Below are positions 1-8,069 of a stretch of 64,000 bases of DNA, piece by piece. This stretch comes from Casp-actino8 sp001510335 (GTDB lineage Bacteria > Actinomycetota > Acidimicrobiia > Acidimicrobiales > Ilumatobacteraceae), in contig JAQCEM010000004.1 in NCBI GenBank assembly GCA_027729635.1, positions 19,850-83,849 of the forward strand, given 5' to 3'. The translations under genes and the position numbers were made by a program. The notes under the pieces are model-generated. The model was not told the DNA's origin and ran no database searches. It was given only the letters and a program-made list of their open reading frames with translations. Position 1 is the first letter of the stretch, and the number at the start of each line of letters is the position of its first letter.

Positions 1-282
1 AATCGCTGTCGATCCACCCACTGAACCCGCGGTGTGAACGCGGAAGACTGGTTTGCCGTGAGCGGCTAACGCATCAGCCAGCCACAGTTCTGGCATTGCC
101 ACACCTTCAAGAGAGTCCGGCGCCTTACCGATCACAATCGCATCAACATCAGCAATCGTGATGTTGGCATCAGCCAACGCACGATCAACTGCCTCGCGCA
201 CCAAACCAGCAATTGAAACATCGGCGCGACAAGCCGCGTGCTTTGTTTGTCCTACTCCGACGACCGCACAAAGTTCAGCCAT
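1..282 (-). CDS. Thiolase-fold (lipid-transfer/SCP2-type) protein, partial
   Basis: This is the first 94 residues of a thiolase-superfamily protein; the rest lies beyond the left edge. The ATG sits one base after the stop of the preceding thiolase-like gene, so the two are probably translated as a coupled pair. The start, MAELCAVVGVGQTKH, is the usual opening of lipid-transfer-protein-like thiolases. At residues 82-94 the segment VHTAGSVGGSTAI lies where true thiolases carry the nucleophilic Cys, and no Cys is present, as in thiolase-like aldolases of steroid side-chain breakdown. The exact reaction and substrate cannot be told from this fragment. Confidence 0.8.
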   Translation of the reverse strand, partial: MAELCAVVGVGQTKHAACRADVSIAGLVREAVDRALADANITIADVDAIVIGKAPDSLEGVAMPELWLADALAAHGKPVFRVHTAGSVGGSTAI

Positions 283-283
283 G

Positions 284-1342
284 TCACTCACCCTCCATGA
301 CGCATACCAGATTTTGTTGCAACATCGGCCCACTTGTGCAGTGAGCCAAAACTCGATCAGCCGAAGCGGCAAAAATACTTTCAGCAGCTTCGGCAAATCG
401 TGCCAAGCCCGCGGCCATTAATGGGTTCGCCACCAATGCACCTCCACTTGGATTGATATGCGTTGATTCGCCTAAGCCCATCGCGTTTCGCAGCAGCAGC
501 TCTTGATGCGTGTACGGAGCGTGAATCTCGGCAACATCAATGCGGTCATTACCTACTCCGGCTTTTTGTGCAGCAATCGCAGCCGACGAACTCTCAATCA
601 TTGAACGAGCGCCCAAACGCTGCGTATCAATGCGGTGATCGATTCCTCGAATCCAAGCCGGCCGCTCTGCTAATCGACGAGCGATATCACCGGCCGCCAA
701 AATAACTGCGTTACAGCCGTCAACAGGAGTCGCACAGTCGTGTGCACGCAGCGGATTCATGGTGTACGGCATCGCTAATAGTTCTTCAACTGATTCATTG
801 CCTTTAGTGAACGCAATCGCGTTGTTGTTCGCATCACGACGACTACGCGATGCAACTTCAGCCATCTGTCGTTCGGTCATAACACCAGCATCGAGGCAGG
901 CGCGAGCTTGTAATGCAGCAAGTGCGTCAAACCCGGGCTTCAGCGGTGCAACCATGTAAGGATCGGTTTGCAAACTAAGGATTTGATCAATTGGCCCAGA
1001 GGTTGTTTTCCCATTTGAGAAGACAAGAGCGACGTCGACCTCACCAGTTTGAATCTTGACCCATGCTTCGTAAAGAGCAAGGGCACCATCTGCTTCAACA
1101 TGGCTTTCGATAATCGGCGGCCACGCACCAATTGCATCTACCGCTGCAACAAAACTGAACGGCTGACCGCTCATGTAGTCGCACGAACCGTGACACCAAA
1201 AGCCAATGTCGCTTCGTTCAATTCCGACTTTGTCCAGCAACTGTTGAATAACTGGTAACAAAATTTCTACCGATGTAAAAGTGCTGTTGACTTCACTCGG
1301 ACGCTGCACAGTTCCGACGATTGCAATATCTCGTAGCGCCAT
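284..1342 (-). CDS. Thiolase-like protein, Ltp2-type (possible CoA-thioester aldolase)
   Basis: A 352-residue thiolase-fold protein. The segment ESHVEADGALAL (79-90) aligns with the thiolase nucleophile loop but has no Cys. His274 and Tyr277 in AEIHAPYTHQ and the NPSGG turn (297-301) match the C-terminal thiolase half. Ltp2 of mycobacteria, a relative, is a retro-aldolase that uses Tyr residues and works with a DUF35 protein in cholesterol side-chain removal. Two DUF35 proteins lie directly upstream here, which supports a similar aldolase complex. The start overlaps the stop of the upstream gene by one base (TGATG). The substrate (steroid, branched or other acyl-CoA) is not evident. Family assignment is firm; the aldolase role is inference. 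Confidence 0.78.
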   Translation of the reverse strand: MALRDIAIVGTVQRPSEVNSTFTSVEILLPVIQQLLDKVGIERSDIGFWCHGSCDYMSGQPFSFVAAVDAIGAWPPIIESHVEADGALALYEAWVKIQTGEVDVALVFSNGKTTSGPIDQILSLQTDPYMVAPLKPGFDALAALQARACLDAGVMTERQMAEVASRSRRDANNNAIAFTKGNESVEELLAMPYTMNPLRAHDCATPVDGCNAVILAAGDIARRLAERPAWIRGIDHRIDTQRLGARSMIESSSAAIAAQKAGVGNDRIDVAEIHAPYTHQELLLRNAMGLGESTHINPSGGALVANPLMAAGLARFAEAAESIFAASADRVLAHCTSGPMLQQNLVCVMEGE

Positions 1343-1839
1343 CAGCTTGCTCCCGATTCTGTGCCCATCACACGATCTGGCTCACCAGTGGGACGAAAGT
1401 GTTGAATGTTTTCCAACGACGGACCCCATTCAGATTTGTCTTTCCACACTGGTTCAACCCGCATACCAATGCGCACATCTTCTGCTTCACATTCTTGAAT
1501 GAGGTGCTGCATGGAGATGTCAGCACCGTCAAGCAAAATTTGCGCAGCCACATACGGTAATTTAATTTTTTGTCCTAAGAACGGAACGTTGACGATGCAA
1601 AAAGTTGTGATCGTTCCCTTCGGTCCTACTTCAACATCGCCAGCCAAAATTTTGGCGCACTTCGGACACACACCATTGCGCGGAGGGAAATACACCAGAG
1701 CACAACTCGGACAACGTTTGCCGACAAACTTGCCATTCATGAGACCTGCGAGGTGGCTTGTCGCATTAGGACCAGCTGACCAGTTGTAGGTCACGCCAAT
1801 TGGTTGACGAAGTCGTACCAATCCATCGGCTTCACTCAT
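1342..1839 (-). CDS. OB-fold zinc-ribbon protein (DUF35)
   Basis: A 165-residue acyl-CoA-associated protein with an N-terminal rubredoxin-like zinc ribbon (Cys43, Cys46, Cys58, Cys61 in RCPSCALVYF and VCPKCAK) and a C-terminal OB fold. Such proteins partner thiolase-fold enzymes and help bind the CoA thioester; the DUF35 domain of ChsH2 activates Ltp2. It overlaps the upstream DUF35 gene by four bases (ATGA) and the downstream thiolase-like gene by one, so all four proteins are probably made in fixed proportion. All four zinc ligands are intact. Confidence 0.85.
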   Translation of the reverse strand: MSEADGLVRLRQPIGVTYNWSAGPNATSHLAGLMNGKFVGKRCPSCALVYFPPRNGVCPKCAKILAGDVEVGPKGTITTFCIVNVPFLGQKIKLPYVAAQILLDGADISMQHLIQECEAEDVRIGMRVEPVWKDKSEWGPSLENIQHFRPTGEPDRVMGTESGAS

Positions 1840-2348
1840 GACACACCTCCCACAACATCAAAACAGGCAATGTCGGTGACGCCGCCGGGTCGATCCTGCG
1901 CCCAACGAACCTTCACTTTGGTGCCAACTGCAATGTTCTCGGGCGAACCCGCATCAACTGCGTGCAACATCGGCACATCGGCCCCGTCAATCGTGATCAG
2001 AGCCCAGGCGAAAGGATGAGCCAGAGGTTGACCTTCAACTGGGGTGGATTGCCACGCCCACGTGGTCACCGTTCCCATATCAGATAGTGATACCCATTCA
2101 CTTAATTGTTCGCCGGTCAGTGGGTCGAACTCGGCCGGAGGGAAATACACCCGTCCGTCGCTTCCGCTAGTCCCTTCAAGTCGACATTCGGATAACGACG
2201 TGAAGAACCGTGACAGCAATGTTCCCACGGTTCTTTTGTACGGGTACGAGACTTCGAGCGGCGCTACAAAAACGTCGCCGACCATGGCGTGAGATGTTGT
2301 TCCAGACACAAATAATTTCTTATCACGCCAGCGGCTTGCAGGACTCAT
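1836..2348 (-). CDS. OB-fold DUF35-like protein without zinc ligands
   Basis: First gene of the four-gene minus-strand operon, 170 residues. The phrase VYFPPAEFDPLTGEQ matches the 'yfPPr..Cp.c' region of DUF35 proteins, but the flanking CxxC pairs are missing (only SECRLEG carries one Cys), so the zinc ribbon is degenerate. The C-terminal half (FAWALITIDGADVPMLHAV, then KVKVRWAQDR) keeps the OB-fold pattern and closely parallels the next gene. A zinc-less and a zinc-bearing copy side by side suggest a heteromeric partner for the two thiolase-like proteins. Function is inferred from context. Confidence 0.75.
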   Translation of the reverse strand: MSPASRWRDKKLFVSGTTSHAMVGDVFVAPLEVSYPYKRTVGTLLSRFFTSLSECRLEGTSGSDGRVYFPPAEFDPLTGEQLSEWVSLSDMGTVTTWAWQSTPVEGQPLAHPFAWALITIDGADVPMLHAVDAGSPENIAVGTKVKVRWAQDRPGGVTDIACFDVVGGVS

Positions 2349-2462
2349 TACAAAACACTTCTCTCGCCTTACTCTTCCCGACTCGCCTATACCTACGTTG
2401 GGCCTTTGTTGCTAGTGTCACAGTGTCAGGTCATGGGGATCTTGGCTAGGTAGGGGGAAGAC

Positions 2463-3947
2463 ATGTCTCGTTCGTTGAAATTCGGGTCAATGAAATTTGT
2501 TCGTACATGCGCAGCAGTTTCTTTGATTGCACTTGCAACAGTCGGTTGCTCGAATCGCAACAGTGATGACACGGCTACGACTCAAGCACCTGCCACCGCC
2601 GCACCAACAGCAACCGACGCTCCGAGCGCCACTGACGCACCCGTCACGACCGATGCACCTACTGGTCCAATGTTTGGAACAATGGCGAGCCCCTGTGGTC
2701 CAGCCACTGAAGCTGGAGTTCCTACGATCGCCGATGGTCAAAACGGTGGCGACACGATCAAGCTTGGCACTGCCAATGACCATGGCTACGAAGGCGCCCC
2801 AGGTACCACTCTTGAAATGCTTGATGCTGCCAAGGCCTTCGCTGGTTGGTGCAACGCCCAAGGTGGCGTGCGCGGACTCCCGATCGAGATCGTCGACCTT
2901 GACGGCAAATTGTTCTCGGTTCCTCCCTCGATGGAACAAGCATGTAGCGAAGTGTTCGCAATGGCTGGTGGTGGCTGGGTCTTTGACGACCAGATGTACC
3001 CCCGATTCCACGAATGCGGAATGATCTCATTCTCGGGCTATGCCGTGAGCGCAACAGCGTCCATGGCCAATGGAAAGATTCAGCCGATTCCCAACCCACC
3101 CAATGAAAAGCCAGCTCAATGGCTGAACTGGGCTAGGGACACCTATCCCGAAGCAATCAAAAAAGCTGCGCTTATCTACGGTGACTTTTTAACAACCAAG
3201 AATGTCGCCGATCAATTAGCAGCAACGATGAAGGTTGTCGGTGGATTCGGCGAGCCGTCAATGATTACTTATAACCCCGCTGGCGAAGCTAACTGGACTC
3301 CTTTTGCACAAAAATTGAAATCCGCTGGCATCACATTCATGTCGTTCGTTGGAACTGACTCAAACTTAGTCTTGCTCTACAAAGCAATGCGCGAAGTTGG
3401 TTATGTACCAGACGTCGTACTGAACGAAGCCAACTTCTATTCGTCCATGATGGTCGCCGAAGGTAACGCCGCCTCCAACGAAGGCTTCTTAGCCCGAACG
3501 ATGTACGCACCTTTTGAAGAAGCCGAAGATTTCCCAGGTATGGCCTCGTACTTAGCCATGATGGCGACGCACAACCGAGAGGGACGTATCGCCGGTCTTG
3601 GATTGCAAGCAACTTCCGCCTTGCTGATGTTTGTCACCTCTGCTAACGCATGTCTTGATAGCAACAACAACGTTCTCGAGCGTGAATGCGTATTAGCAGA
3701 AGGTATGAAGATCACTTCTTGGACTGGTGGAGGTCTGCACAGCGAAACCAATCCGGCTGCTAAGACTGCACCTAAGTGTGGGCTCATCATGGGCATCAAA
3801 GATGGCAAATGGGCGCGTATCTATCCAGAGGTGGGTTCAGCCGATGACAATGGTGGCGGTTGGCATTGTGATGAAAACGGAGCAGTCGAAATTGTGGGCG
3901 ACTTCGGCGATGTGACATCTGGTGTTGATCCAACTCGGCCAAACTGA
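2463..3947 (+). CDS. ABC transporter substrate-binding lipoprotein, branched-chain amino acid type
   Basis: A 494-residue solute-binding lipoprotein. The signal peptide ends in ALATVGC, giving lipidation at Cys29, followed by a Thr/Ala/Pro-rich linker (about 35-70) typical of actinobacterial lipoproteins. The mature part (IKLGTANDHGYEGAPG, then an aliphatic Leu/Ile/Val-type periplasmic-binding fold) matches the Peripla_BP_6 family. The start is supported by the purine-rich GGGGGAAG nine bases ahead of the ATG. It heads an importer operon with permease and two ATPases directly downstream. The ligand could be branched amino acids, urea, amides or small organic acids. Neighbouring acyl-CoA genes lie on the other strand and do not fix the ligand. 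Confidence 0.85.
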   Translation: MSRSLKFGSMKFVRTCAAVSLIALATVGCSNRNSDDTATTQAPATAAPTATDAPSATDAPVTTDAPTGPMFGTMASPCGPATEAGVPTIADGQNGGDTIKLGTANDHGYEGAPGTTLEMLDAAKAFAGWCNAQGGVRGLPIEIVDLDGKLFSVPPSMEQACSEVFAMAGGGWVFDDQMYPRFHECGMISFSGYAVSATASMANGKIQPIPNPPNEKPAQWLNWARDTYPEAIKKAALIYGDFLTTKNVADQLAATMKVVGGFGEPSMITYNPAGEANWTPFAQKLKSAGITFMSFVGTDSNLVLLYKAMREVGYVPDVVLNEANFYSSMMVAEGNAASNEGFLARTMYAPFEEAEDFPGMASYLAMMATHNREGRIAGLGLQATSALLMFVTSANACLDSNNNVLERECVLAEGMKITSWTGGGLHSETNPAAKTAPKCGLIMGIKDGKWARIYPEVGSADDNGGGWHCDENGAVEIVGDFGDVTSGVDPTRPN

Positions 3948-3982
3948 GTCGGCTTCAATGTGATGAATCGATCTGATCTCTG

Positions 3983-6256
3983 ATGCAAGAACTTTTGACG
4001 TTCACCATCATTGGTCTGTCCACGGGCGCTATCTATGCAGTAGTCGCCAGTGGCTTGGTAGTCACGTACACAACATCTGGCATATTCAACCTTGCTCACG
4101 GGGCGACCGGAATGCTGGCTGCATTTACGTATTGGCAATTGCGATTTGACTGGAATCTGCCCGCCCCAATAGCGCTCTTCATCACGCTGTTCGTTTTATG
4201 TCCGATCTTTGGACTGGTTACTGAACGATTCGTTATGCGCGGCTTACAGGGCACCTCCGAGGTCGTCAAACTGTCGGTGACAGTTGCGTTGTTTGCATTC
4301 ATGATCGGAATCGCTAACTGGATTTGGCCGAGCGATTCAAGCCGTGAGGCCTTCTTAAAGTTCTATGAAGGAAACAAGGTTTCAATTTTTGGCATCAATA
4401 TCAGCTGGCACAAACTCATCACCTTCGGTTGCGCAATCTTGGTCGCCATTGTTTTGCGTCTCTTGTTGTTCCGCACTCGCATGGGCGTTGCGATGCGGGC
4501 AGTTGTTGACGATCGCGCACTGACCGAACTCAATGGTGGTCGCCCTGATCGCGTGGCCATATTCGCGTGGGCGCTCAGCGCAATGCTTGCTGGCCTCGCC
4601 GGAATCTTGCTCGCTGGCGAACAGCAACTCAACATTGAGCCGCTCGTTTTTTTGGTTATCAATGCATACGCCGCGGCCATCATCGGTCGCTTGAAGAATT
4701 TGCCGATGACGTTTGCTGGAGCCGCAGTTCTTGGTTTGCTGGACGCGTACTACCTTCAGTTCTCTGACAAGTCTTGGTTCCCACAATCAATTATGGGATT
4801 CGGAATTTCTGGGATGCGAGCGTCAATTCCCACGATCGTTCTTTTCATCGCACTTCTCGCCCTTCCACAAAGTCGACTGCGCGCGGGTGTCGTGCGTATT
4901 CGCGAACAGAATAAGATGCCAGCCTGGAACACATCATTGTTAGGCGCGGTTTCGCTCATTGCTGTCGTGGTTGCCATATCCGGCATGCTCACACGCTCAA
5001 ACACTCTTTTGTTGCTCAACGGATTCACCTTTGCCATCGTGGCATTATCGCTTGTCCCTCTTACTGGATACGCCGGCCAAATGTCGCTTGCGCCGTTGAC
5101 CTTCGCTGGTCTTGGTGCAATTGCGATGTCAAAACTTCCGGGCGACGGCAACTTGCTGACATTAATTGCGGCGGTTGTCATCGTTGCGCTCGTCGGTGCA
5201 CTTGTTGCACTCCCCGCCATTCGACTCTCTGGAATTTACTTGGCACTATCAACAGCAGCGTTTGCAGTGTTGGTGACAAAACTTATTTTCAATCAGAAGC
5301 AAACTTTCATGAGTGGCAATATCTCGGTGCCAGTGCTGGATATCCCGTTCCTTGAAATCAATACACCGCGTGGCCGCCTCATTTTGGCATCAATCGCATT
5401 CTCAGTCTTAGGTCTCGGAGTCGTGGCAATTCGCCGCAGCCGCCTTGGACGTCGTCTCATAGCGCTGAAAGACTCTCCGGCTGCAGCAGCAACGTTAGGT
5501 ATGAGCCTGACCCGCACCAAGTTGGCAGCCTTTGCTATTTCGGCTGGCATCGCAGCCTGTGCAGGCGCACTAGCCGGCGACAAAGTCAGTCCGCAGCAAT
5601 ATGACTTCACTCAAAGCCTGCCCATCGTGTTGCTCACGGTCGTCGGCGGAGTCGGAACTGTCGGAGGCGCATTGTTTGGTGGCCTAATGCTTGGTGGCAA
5701 CTCAGTCCTCGCAACCGTTGTACCAACACTCAAGAACGTCACCAAGATTCTTCCTGGCACAATCGGCGTCACTCTCGGCCGCAATCCGAGTGGAGCAGCC
5801 AATCAGATTGCTGATGCTTATCGCTCACTCACCAATCGTTGGAGCCTGCTTGCATTTGCCGCGGCAGGCGCAATTGTCATCTGGATTCTTGATGCGCAAT
5901 ACGTGATTTCTCACTGGGCGTTCTTTATTGCTGGAGTCTTCTGGATACTTGCCGTCACCCCTAACCTGGTCGGCATTATGCAAGCGACAAGAACTCGTCG
6001 AATCATTGCGAGCATCTATCTCGGCATCGGCGTCATTGTCTCAATTTCAATTGACTGGGATAACGCAGTTGACTCAACGGGCAAACGTCTCATCGCACTC
6101 ATTCTGCTTATTGCTTTGTTTGGTGTTGGGGCACAACGAGTCGCCGAGAATGCGCCGCGAATCCATCGCTCGTCGCCTGACGTGATCGGTCTAACAAAAG
6201 ATTTCACCGACGAAGAACTTGATCATGCCGAGCGCGAGTTAGGTGTGGTGCTCTGA
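3983..6256 (+). CDS. Fused LivH-LivM branched-chain-type ABC permease
   Basis: A 757-residue polytopic membrane protein joining two permeases that are usually separate. Residues about 1-305 resemble LivH (TIIGLSTGAIYAVVASGLVV, later GRLKNLPMTFAGA). Residues about 315-640 resemble LivM (GYAGQMSLAPLTFAGLGA, then the EAA-like stretch SRLGRRLIALKDSPAAA). A further 110 residues add about three more membrane segments not part of canonical LivM. The last base of the gene is the first of livG (TGATG), so coupling is tight. Fusion fixes one LivH and one LivM per transporter. The C-terminal extension has no function I can name. Confidence 0.9.
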   Translation: MQELLTFTIIGLSTGAIYAVVASGLVVTYTTSGIFNLAHGATGMLAAFTYWQLRFDWNLPAPIALFITLFVLCPIFGLVTERFVMRGLQGTSEVVKLSVTVALFAFMIGIANWIWPSDSSREAFLKFYEGNKVSIFGINISWHKLITFGCAILVAIVLRLLLFRTRMGVAMRAVVDDRALTELNGGRPDRVAIFAWALSAMLAGLAGILLAGEQQLNIEPLVFLVINAYAAAIIGRLKNLPMTFAGAAVLGLLDAYYLQFSDKSWFPQSIMGFGISGMRASIPTIVLFIALLALPQSRLRAGVVRIREQNKMPAWNTSLLGAVSLIAVVVAISGMLTRSNTLLLLNGFTFAIVALSLVPLTGYAGQMSLAPLTFAGLGAIAMSKLPGDGNLLTLIAAVVIVALVGALVALPAIRLSGIYLALSTAAFAVLVTKLIFNQKQTFMSGNISVPVLDIPFLEINTPRGRLILASIAFSVLGLGVVAIRRSRLGRRLIALKDSPAAAATLGMSLTRTKLAAFAISAGIAACAGALAGDKVSPQQYDFTQSLPIVLLTVVGGVGTVGGALFGGLMLGGNSVLATVVPTLKNVTKILPGTIGVTLGRNPSGAANQIADAYRSLTNRWSLLAFAAAGAIVIWILDAQYVISHWAFFIAGVFWILAVTPNLVGIMQATRTRRIIASIYLGIGVIVSISIDWDNAVDSTGKRLIALILLIALFGVGAQRVAENAPRIHRSSPDVIGLTKDFTDEELDHAERELGVVL

Positions 6257-6966
6257 TGTCACTTCTTGAAATTCGCGGCGTCATGGTTCGCTTTGGTGGA
6301 GTCATGGCCATTGGCGGCGTCGACCTTGATGTTCAAGCTGGCGAAGTCACTGGTCTGATCGGTCCTAACGGTGCTGGCAAGACCACCCTGTTTAACGTCA
6401 TCAGCGGAATGCAAGAGCCGACTGCTGGTTCGGTGCATGTCAGTGGCGTTGACGTGACGAACGAAGCCCCGCACCGTCGAGCCAAGCGCGGTCTTGCTCG
6501 AACCTTCCAACGCCTCGAATTGTTTAGTTCGCTGACCGTACGTGACAATGTGCGCGTTGCCGCCGAACTTGCGGCGCTCACAAACATCGATGAGACAGTT
6601 GACAATCTGCTTCAAAAAGTCGGAGTCAGTGATTTAGCCGAACAAACAGCGGGCGATCTTCCTACCGGATCAGCACGCCTCGTTGAGATAGCCCGTGCTC
6701 TCGCAACTGGTCCGCATTTACTTCTTCTTGATGAGCCAGCTTCTGGTCTTGATGAAGCAGAAAGCGAACGCCTTGGTGTTTTATTGCGACAACTCACCGC
6801 CGATGGACTTGGTGTTTTACTTGTCGAGCACGACATGAGTTTGGTCATGCATGTATGCGATCAAATTTTTGTGCTCGATCTCGGACTCATTATCGCCAAC
6901 GGAACACCAACGGAAATTCAACATGACCCCAAGGTGCTTCAGGCATATCTCGGAGCGCCATCATGA
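6256..6966 (+). CDS. livG: LivG-type ABC transporter ATPase
   Basis: A 236-residue ATPase of the branched-chain transporter family that powers the upstream permease. Walker A is GPNGAGKTT (36-44); Walker B is LLLLDEPASGLD; the switch His is in VLLVEHDMS. The signature loop reads LPTGSARLVEIARA, where LivG proteins usually have LPYGxQR, so the Gln that follows the signature is replaced by Ala. This may be a lineage variant. It overlaps livF by four bases. Confidence 0.9.
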   Translation: MSLLEIRGVMVRFGGVMAIGGVDLDVQAGEVTGLIGPNGAGKTTLFNVISGMQEPTAGSVHVSGVDVTNEAPHRRAKRGLARTFQRLELFSSLTVRDNVRVAAELAALTNIDETVDNLLQKVGVSDLAEQTAGDLPTGSARLVEIARALATGPHLLLLDEPASGLDEAESERLGVLLRQLTADGLGVLLVEHDMSLVMHVCDQIFVLDLGLIIANGTPTEIQHDPKVLQAYLGAPS

Positions 6967-7667
6967 CAAATCCGATTCTCGAACTACGCAATATTCGCGC
7001 CTCGTACGGATCAATTGAAGTACTTCACGGAGTCAATCTTTCGATCGGCCGCGGAGAAGTTGTCGCCCTCCTTGGTCCAAATGGTGCGGGCAAGAGCACC
7101 ATGATCAAAGTTGTTAGCGGTCTCTTGCGACCCACATCTGGTCAACTTGTTGTTGGTGGTCGCGACGTCACCGGAGCCGCAGCAAATGCACTTGCTCGAA
7201 CTGGGTTGTGCACGATCCCTGAAGGGCGCGGCATTTTCCCCAACCTCACGGTTCGTGAGAACCTGCTCATGGCCACATATAGCGGTCACAAATTGTCAGA
7301 TATTGAGGAGAGCACATACACGCGGTTTCCTCGACTCAGCGAACGTCGTACGCAACTGGCCGGAACCTTGTCGGGTGGCGAACAGCAGATGTTGTCACTA
7401 GCCCGAGCGCTCGCAACCAATCCCGTGATTTTGTTGCTCGACGAATTATCAATGGGACTCGCCCCATTGATCGTTGCCGAGCTCTATCAGCAAGTGGCCG
7501 CAATCGCCGCCGAAGGCGTTTCAGTTTTAGTCGTCGAACAGTTTGCCCGTACAGTGCTCGGTGTTGCTGATCAAGCAGTGTTACTGGCTCACGGAAAAGT
7601 TCAAGTCTCAGGTAAAGCATCTGAAATCGGCGAAGATGTTCTTGCCGGCGCATATCTAGGTTCATAA
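6963..7667 (+). CDS. livF: LivF-type ABC transporter ATPase
   Basis: A 234-residue second ATPase of the importer. Walker A is GPNGAGKST (38-46), the signature is LSGGEQQMLSLARAL, and the Walker B region reads LLLDELSMGLAP, with Leu instead of the usual Pro after the catalytic Glu. The ending (VAEGAYLGS-like) is typical of LivF. It completes the set of lipoprotein, fused permease and two ATPases. Its start overlaps the livG stop. Confidence 0.92.
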   Translation: MTNPILELRNIRASYGSIEVLHGVNLSIGRGEVVALLGPNGAGKSTMIKVVSGLLRPTSGQLVVGGRDVTGAAANALARTGLCTIPEGRGIFPNLTVRENLLMATYSGHKLSDIEESTYTRFPRLSERRTQLAGTLSGGEQQMLSLARALATNPVILLLDELSMGLAPLIVAELYQQVAAIAAEGVSVLVVEQFARTVLGVADQAVLLAHGKVQVSGKASEIGEDVLAGAYLGS

Positions 7668-7697
7668 ATTCTCTTACTGAAAGAAACGGACACGACA

Positions 7698-8066
7698 ATG
7701 AATGAAGATCGAATCCAAACCTTCGCCGAAGAAATCGGTGAATTGAAATTGCGTGGCGCGCGCGCAGATCGCGAACGCTGGCTCTTAATTTTGGGTGGGC
7801 TCGGATTGATCGCCGGAGTTGGCTTAGCAGTCTTTGGTGGTTTTCAAGCGAGCGGTACCACAATCCTTGGTGACCAAATTGCCTTTTTGGCAACTGGCAC
7901 ACTGATCGGACTCGCGCTTGTCATCGCTGGTGCAGCGCTATTCATCCGCTACTCAATTGCCCGCTTCATGCGTTTTTGGCTGGTGCGTCTCGTTCACGAA
8001 CATCGCAGTGAAACTGACCGCGTCATCAAAGCACTCGGCGATATTGAAGCAAAACTCAATAAGTAG
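7698..8066 (+). CDS. Small two-helix membrane protein, function unknown
   Basis: A 122-residue protein starting 30 bases after livF. It has a charged N-terminal segment (about 1-28), two hydrophobic helices (WLLILGGLGLIAGVGLAVFG and LATGTLIGLALVIAGAALFI) and a basic, amphipathic C-terminal tail. I do not recognise the family. Position suggests co-transcription with the importer. It ends three bases before the convergent ATPase gene, leaving no room for a terminator between them. Confidence 0.65.
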   Translation: MNEDRIQTFAEEIGELKLRGARADRERWLLILGGLGLIAGVGLAVFGGFQASGTTILGDQIAFLATGTLIGLALVIAGAALFIRYSIARFMRFWLVRLVHEHRSETDRVIKALGDIEAKLNK

Positions 8067-8069
8067 AAA

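Noticed and set aside
2487..3011. 174-residue antisense frame inside the binding-protein gene
   Set aside because: Mirror of a strongly coding frame with normal lipoprotein and binding-protein features; the antisense product is Cys/Arg/Trp-rich and matches nothing.
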